From Cubamyces lactineus (Eukaryota > Basidiomycota > Agaricomycetes > Polyporales > Polyporaceae), in NCBI GenBank assembly GCA_022376465.1, contig JACDTU010000025.1:62001-126000 (forward strand): DNA of 64,000 nucleotides. The letters are read 5' to 3'. A model generated the notes under the pieces. That model was not told the DNA's origin. It was given only the letters and a program-made list of their open reading frames with translations, and did not search any database. The stretch's first letter is position 1; the number at the start of each line of letters is the position of its first letter. A program made the translations under genes and the position numbers. Positions 58,263-64,000 of this stretch are shown piece by piece.

Positions 58263-59786
58263 ATGTCCGTCCTCACCGCCTCCGCCTCCGCCGCGTTCAA
58301 GCGCAACTTTGCGTCCTCCGCCAAGGCGCCGCGCCTGCTCAGCGGTCGCACGCTCGCCCCGACTGTCAACTACAACAGCTCCGCGGGCTTGAAGGTGCGA
58401 TTGAGCGAGTTCAGCGCGCCGATCGATGCTCATGCTAATCACGTGCGCTTCTATGCATAGGTTCTTGCTGTCCTCTACAAGGGCGGTGAGGCTGCCAAGC
58501 AGGAGCCCCGTCTCCTCGGTTCCGTTGAGAACCAGCTTGGCATCCGTGAGTGGCTCGAGAGCCAGGGACACGAATACATCGTAAGTTCCCCAACACAGGA
58601 AGCCACAATGTCTAAGCGCGCCAATCCCTTACTCTCCTCATCTAGGTCACGGACGACAAGGAGGGCCCCAACAGCGTGTTCCAAAAGAACCTCAAGGACA
58701 CCGACATCCTGATCACGACGCCCTTCCACCCGGGCTACCTCACGCGCGACCTGATCGAGAAGTCGCCGAACCTGAAGCTGTGCGTCACCGCCGGCGTCGG
58801 CTCAGACCACATCGACCTGAACGCGGCGGTCGACCACAACATCGAGGTGCTCGAGGTGACGGGCTCGAACGTGACCTCGGTCGCCGAGCACGTCGTCATG
58901 AGCATCCTGCTCCTGGTCCGCAACTTTGTGCCCGCGCACGAGGTCTGTGTCCTTGATTGTAACCTCTCGATTTACTGGTGGCTTATATTGGCGGGCGGGA
59001 ACGACAGATGATCGAGCGCGGCGAATGGCAAGTGTCCGAGATCGCGAAGAACGCGTACGACCTCGAGGGCAAGGTCATCGGTACGCTTGGCGCGGGCCGC
59101 ATCGGCTTCCGCGTCTTGGAGCGTCTCCAGCCATTCAACCCCAAGGAGCTCCTCTACTACGACTACAACCCGCTCCCTGAGGGTACGCGCCTTCTGCGTA
59201 TCGCTCTTCTTATCCCATGCTGACGCTCTCAACAGCTGCCGCGAAGCAGGTGAACGCGCGCCGGGTCGAAGACCTCAAGGACTTCGTCTCGCAGTGCGAC
59301 ATCGTCACCGTGAACGCGCCGCTGCACGAGGGCACGCGCAACCTGATCAACGCGGACCTGCTCAAGCACTTCAAGAAGGGCGCGTGGCTCGTGAACACCG
59401 CGCGCGGCGCGATCTGCAACGCGGAGGACGTCGCGGCCGCGCTCAAGTCCGGGCAGCTCAACGGGTACGCGGGCGACGTCTGGAACGTGCAGCCCGCGCC
59501 GAAGGACCACCCGTGGCGCCAAATGAAGAACAAGTATGGCGGCGGGAACGGTATGGTGCCGCACTACTCGGGCACGACGCTCGATGCGCAGGCGCGCTAC
59601 GCTGCGGGCACGAAGCAGATCTTGGAGAACTACTTCAAGGGCAAGCCGCAGGAGCCTGCTAACGTCATTGTCGGTCGTGGTGAGTCTAATCAATGCCGTG
59701 ATGCTGGTGTTGGATATTCGGTGCTGACCAACGTCCTTCAAATCATCACAGGCAAGTACGAGACCAAGTCTTACGGTCAGCGGTAG
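58263..59786 (+). CDS. FDH1: NAD-dependent formate dehydrogenase, mitochondrial-type
   Basis: Six exons, 58263..58394, 58461..58580, 58646..58942, 59008..59182, 59236..59679 and 59752..59786, encode 400 residues. The first 35 residues ([20 protein letters not shown] onward) are rich in Ala, Ser and Arg without acids, as a mitochondrial presequence would be. The D-2-hydroxyacid dehydrogenase core shows [39 protein letters not shown], the NAD loop [18 protein letters not shown], the acidic end [22 protein letters not shown] (catalytic Arg region) and [13 protein letters not shown], whose His is part of the active site. The enzyme oxidises formate to CO2 with NAD+. In wood- and litter-decay fungi formate comes largely from oxalate decarboxylation, so the gene may join oxalate breakdown to NADH supply. 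Confidence 0.97.
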
Positions 59787-60925
59787 AGAATGCTGCCCTG
59801 CTGTCATGCTATCACGTTCCCGTTGTTTGTACACTATCGCATCAGCGCTGTAATTTCTCACAATGCAATCTATCCATCACGCACAGCCAAGTTGGCAAGA
59901 ATGCTGTTTGTGCTCTACAATCTGACTGACGGGTGTGTACTCTAAGAAGCCGCAGCGGGACGTGCAGACTCTCAAGAGCTTCACTGGACTGTTCGCATAA
60001 TAAGCAACGCTTGCTCCACTGGCGGCAGTTTCACTTCTCCACAAAATTGTATGACGATGTAGTACGGCATTGAATGATCTGCATGTGATCGTAAAGGCAT
60101 ATGGTCGGAAGGTCGCCTGTTGAGCTCAGGCAGCCCAACTAGGTGCATTCACCTCGTTGCACCGTCCCTTGGACGTGCAGCGAAGGAGGGCCGCCTAGAC
60201 GAGTTCGATGCCGAGGGGAAAGTGCGGGAGTCCAAATAAGGCAGCGTGGTTACCTAATCGAGCGACTGTGCTGCTGCTGCGCACATTCACTCATCGGCCG
60301 CACGCCAAGAGATCGCAACTCGACTGCGCACGGCGGGGCAATGCACGCCTTTGGCAATTGGAAGACAAGTCTTCTGTCCGCGCTGAGGAGATGGTAGCCA
60401 GCTCGAGCTTGGGGCGCTACAACACCCCGGGGAGGCGGTCACGGGGATCGTGGACAGACGTCAGAATGGAGGCCGCTCAGCGTGTGCACTCGCCTCGTCC
60501 TCTTCTCTTCTCTGCCCATGACCACCATCTCAGTCGTTCTCCACCCAACCTGTCCGCGCTCTCGACCTCACCCTCTTCCTCATCGTGCCTCATGACGACG
60601 AACCGTATGTACCACTGGGTCATGCCCCCCTCCCGACTCTCTTTCCACCATTCAGCGCTGACCCTTCCGACCCGCAGAACCGCCTTCACAGCCCCGGACC
60701 ACCCAAACGGTACATCACAAGGCCAATCACTCTAAATCGTCCGGCCCCCTCCCACCCGTCTCTGAGACCGCAGAGACGCGCCCACTGCTCGGCCATCAAC
60801 GAACCTCATTCAGAGGTTCGAATTCGCTTCTCTCCTCCTTCCGCACTCCACGTATATAAGGCCTGCGCGGTGATAGTACTGACCATCCGCAAGGTTTCCC
60901 CTCCAAGCCCCTGTCCACCGCGCTC
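59787..60925. other. 1.1 kb, FDH 3' flank and GH27 promoter
   Basis: The region ends with a pyrimidine-rich tract and a T/A box. A 175-codon frame at 60208-60735 has no recognisable sequence and is not called. Confidence 0.4.
60853..60860 (+). promoter_or_regulatory. TATA box of the GH27 gene
   Basis: TATATAAG lies 65 bp before the ATG at 60926, within a GC-rich surrounding. Confidence 0.6.
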
Positions 60926-63900
60926 ATGGGCTCGTTCACCTTGCTCCTCGCCTCTGCCCTGAGCGCCTGGACGCTCTTCTCACGCGAGCCTCCTGTCGCT
61001 CAAGCCCTTGACAATGGCGTTGCTAAGTTGCCAGGTATGCGCTTGCACATGTTCTGCAGATCATCTTGACTCACATACGCCGTTCAAGTGCTGGGTTACA
61101 ACAGTAAGAGACTGCCCTCTTGTTTTCGTGCTGCGGTTTGCTCATGCAATGAGGCACTGCTGCCCGCTAGCGTGGAACGCCTACCACGTAAGACACTTTA
61201 TATATCAAATGGCGCTCGACAGACTTGTTCACGCCCAACGTACAGTGCGACATCAATGAGACTGTAGTATTGCAAGCTGCAAAGTACATGGTCTCCCTCG
61301 GCCTCTCGGTTAGCCTCATGTCCCAAGATCAGCCATTCACGCACCAAATTGACTAAACGTGGCTCTCTATCAGGATGTTGGCTACAAGCACGTCAACATT
61401 GATGACTGCTACGCGGAGAAGAACCGGAGCGCGTCCGGGGACATCGTCGCAGGTCTGTTCATGCGCCGTCTTCGGTATCAAGAGCTATTTGTGACACGGA
61501 GCCTACTTGCAGATCACGTCCGCTTTGCGTCCGGCATGAACAACTTGACCGATCAGATTCATGCAATGGGCCTGTAAGCCGCCTTTTTGACGCGCCGTTC
61601 TCCGGACTGTGTGCTTACACGTTTCGTCTTGGTTCGCAGGAAAGCCGGAATCGTGAGTTCTTCTGAGCGTGAGCGCGCGTACATTCAATAACTGACATGC
61701 ATTCTAGTACAGCGATTCTGGGTGGTTTACTTGTCAACTGTACCCTGGTTCATACCAGAACGAGGCTAGGTCAGGCCAATCCGACGACGAACTGTCCAGA
61801 TCTGTGACTCACCTATTGCATTCCATTCAGAGATGCTAAGCTCTTCCAGGACTGGGGGTTCGACTACCTGAAGTAAGCAGCACTAGTTGCCCTAGTTCTC
61901 CATACATGGAACATCGACTCATTGAATCGTGATGTAGGTTCGACAACTGTGCAGGCACGTCCTTCTCCCCTGCGCGTTCGCAACACCTTACTTATGCCAG
62001 CGGTTTCGCCTGTGTCCAGTCCCCTATGACGACATCATCCGCGAAGGCATCGTAGGCAGTACGTCCCTGATTATTACTCTCTCAGTTATCGCCTGAACAA
62101 GGATCTGACGCGACACCTTTTGCAGAGTACCAGCGCATGGCAACCGCGATCCAGGACCTCGCCAAGAGCTCAGGCAAGCCGCCGCTCATCTTCTCCCTTT
62201 GCGAATGGGGCGAGGTTTGTATCCTGATATGGCGCGATCGCCAAAGCGGCAGCTGATTGAGACGACCGATTGTATTAGGAGCAACCGTGGCTTTGGGCAC
62301 GCCGTTTCGGACACAGCTGGAGGGTATGCATGACGACTCGCCCGATTCATTTGCACATTGATATAGACATTATATTCCGTCGCCTCTAGACCACGGGCGA
62401 CATTGGTACGCCTCAACACGACAGAGTTCCCAGGCGGGACCCGCGACTCACTGATTGTGTTTAGGTCCTAACTGGGGTTCGGTCGCTAGCATCATCAACC
62501 AGTGAGTCAGAATAAGGCATCCGTGTATGCGACGTCTAATTGTGATGCAACAGGAACTCGTTCATCGCCTGGGCGTCTGACTTCTATGGCCACAACGACA
62601 TGGACATCGTACGTCTTGTCCTCTTCGCGCATCCTATTGAATACGCATATGATGGTGATACTCACATACTGAATGACACCGTAGCTCGAGGTGTAAGTAC
62701 AGCCTCTTACGCGCCACGCCCTTCACCATGATTAACACACTTGTATATGCACAGTGGCAACGGCGATTTGACCTACGACGAGGCCAAGACGCACTTCACT
62801 GCATGGGCTCTTATGAAGTCGCCTCTGCTCATCGGCACTGACGTGAGTCCTCTATCCCATCCGCCTTCCTCCATCTTGCTCATGTATACCATTTTCTTTG
62901 CGTGTATGCGGCCTACAGCTCTCCACGATCAGCGACGAGAACCTTGCTATCCTCAAGAACGAGGAGATCCTCGCAATCAGCCAGGACAACGTCGTCGGCA
63001 CAAGCGTTACACCCTTCCGCTGGGGTATCAACGTGCGTTTCCGTCCCTCTGACCACGCACACATATACTTTAACGATATTGACTGATCGCGACAGCCGGA
63101 CTGGGTCAGCAACAGCACGCACCCCGCGCAGTTCTGGAGCGGCGAGAGCCAGAACGGCACCGTCTTCATGCTCGTACGCTCTCGTCTTCCCTTGCAGCGG
63201 GCCTACAATACTCACTGCATGCTCGGACTAGATCAATACTCTCGACGAGCCCGCTGACCTGTTCTTCAACCTGACCGAGTCGCCCTGGATCCGCGCCGGT
63301 CGTCAGTACTCCGTCCGGGTACGTCTCACGCCTTTGCTTCACACAAGCACCTCCGAGTTCCCCGCGGTCTGTGCCTTTCTAACGCACGCGCGTACTGCAG
63401 GACCTCTGGACGCACACCGACAACGGCACCGCGGTGCGCAACTTCACCGCGCACGCCGTCCCGCCGCACGGCGTCGTCGCGCTCCTCCTCAAGGACGCAG
63501 GCGACGAGCCGCCAAACTCGGGCCCGCCCTGCGCGCGCCCCGAGTGGTGCATCAATCAGAACGGTACGCTTGCCCCCGGGGCGTGAACTCCTTAAACCCG
63601 AGCCCCCTCTCCAAGCCAAGTTCGAGCCCGAGCCTGAGCTCTAGCGTCCGCCCGCTCGAGCTGCGATTCGGAGCGTAGTTGCCGTTGTCGTTGACGCGCG
63701 GTCGCTGTAGTCGTTGCGGGCCCGGGACGAGTAGCACTGGCCACGTTGACGTTGACATTGACCAGGTGGCGCGCGAGGGGGCCCCGCGTGTGTGTCTGTA
63801 CGAATGAACGAATGAGAAGCTGAAATGAAATCTGTACTTTTGTTCTTTGTTGTAAAGGCACGTTGGTCGCTTCGCAAGCGTCGAGCGCACCCCCCAACAA

Positions 63901-64000
63901 GAGCCAAGGCAGCGGGAGCAGCGGTTCCGGCAAGACGACGAAGACCTCGGGCGCGTTGGCGTTGTCGGTGGCGAAGTCGTGGATGGGCATGGGTGGGTTG
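60926..64000 (+). CDS. Secreted GH27 alpha-galactosidase (3' truncated by the window)
   Basis: Twenty-three exons cover 480 codons and the frame is still open at the window edge. They are 60926..61034, 61089..61103, 61171..61187, 61246..61308, 61374..61452, 61513..61573, 61640..61652, 61708..61769, 61831..61872, 61938..61954, 62020..62058, 62126..62214, 62279..62323, 62390..62405, 62465..62501, 62554..62608, 62685..62692, 62755..62842, 62919..63032, 63096..63173, 63232..63318, 63401..63563 and 63858..64000. A signal peptide (MGSFTLLLASALSAWTLF) precedes the barrel: LGYNTWNAYHCDINETVV, YKHVNIDDCYAEKNRSASGD, GIYSDSGWFTCQLYPGSY, FDYLKFDNCAVPYDD (the first Asp is the nucleophile) and ASDFYGHNDMDILEVGNGDL (acid/base Asp). 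The beta-sandwich domain is followed by a Ser/Gly-rich tail. The enzyme hydrolyses alpha-galactosyl residues of galactomannan and raffinose sugars. One intron is GC-AG. Confidence 0.95.
61955..62019 (+). other. GC-AG intron 10 of the GH27 gene
   Basis: The exon ends TGTGCAG and the intron starts GCACGT and ends TGTCCAG. The join gives KFDNCAVPYDD in frame, the nucleophile region of the GH27 family. No GT donor fits. Confidence 0.75.
62685..62692 (+). other. 8-nt micro-exon of the GH27 gene
   Basis: CTCGAGGT encodes Leu-Glu and two bases of Val. It is flanked by a TAG acceptor and a GTAAGT donor, and bridges NDMDI and GNGDLTYDE exactly as in family members. Confidence 0.75.

Noticed and set aside
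60208..60735. A 175-codon frame upstream of the GH27 gene
   Set aside because: It is low-complexity Ser/Pro/Arg sequence running into the pyrimidine-rich promoter, without family resemblance or introns.

Overview
The window is nuclear DNA of a filamentous fungus, almost certainly an Agaricomycete basidiomycete (possibly Polyporales-like; the genus cannot be fixed from the sequence). The signs are dense genes on both strands, many introns of about 50-70 nt with GT-AG ends and full frame closure, very short exons, TATA boxes about 55-66 bp before some start codons, a nuclear tRNA with an intron, and families typical of mushrooms (DUF4470-MYND proteins, GH20 and GH27 secreted glycosidases, an OPT transporter). 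Exon models were built by eye: each splice joins in frame with conserved protein sequence on both sides, and total lengths are multiples of three. LAYOUT. 0-6 kb: the C-terminal end of an acidic regulator-like protein, a small PY/Cys-rich protein, an MBD4-like DNA glycosylase and ribosomal protein L10 (uL16). 6-16.5 kb: a GH20 beta-N-acetylhexosaminidase, the first DUF4470-MYND gene and an OPT oligopeptide transporter. 16.6-22 kb: the Mediator kinase CDK8/Ssn3, a gene-poor 2.2 kb stretch, a small basic orphan and tRNA-Arg(ACG). 22-30 kb: a BTB plus CAP-Gly protein divergent from dynactin p27 (DCTN6), then CHS5. 30-39 kb: the second DUF4470-MYND gene, an NCS1 permease and a zinc alcohol dehydrogenase. 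39-54 kb: SKT5/CHS4, a kinesin-10-like motor, a 5-exon orphan, a 952-residue coiled-coil protein and SmD1. 54-64 kb: an Old Yellow Enzyme-like oxidoreductase, NAD formate dehydrogenase and a GH27 alpha-galactosidase that runs off the right edge. WORKING TOGETHER. Most genes are independent housekeeping or accessory genes, as usual in fungi. Three relations stand out. CHS5 and SKT5/CHS4, two regulators of chitin synthase III delivery and activation, lie within 15 kb. A CAP-Gly protein shares a 495-bp divergent promoter with a dynactin subunit. Two large DUF4470-MYND paralogues with identical intron positions lie about 17.5 kb apart on the same strand. No mobile element, CRISPR or prokaryote-type system is supported. 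The features most worth checking are the duplicated DUF4470-MYND family, the BTB/CAP-Gly architecture, three GC-AG introns in secreted glycosidase genes, and the very small exons.
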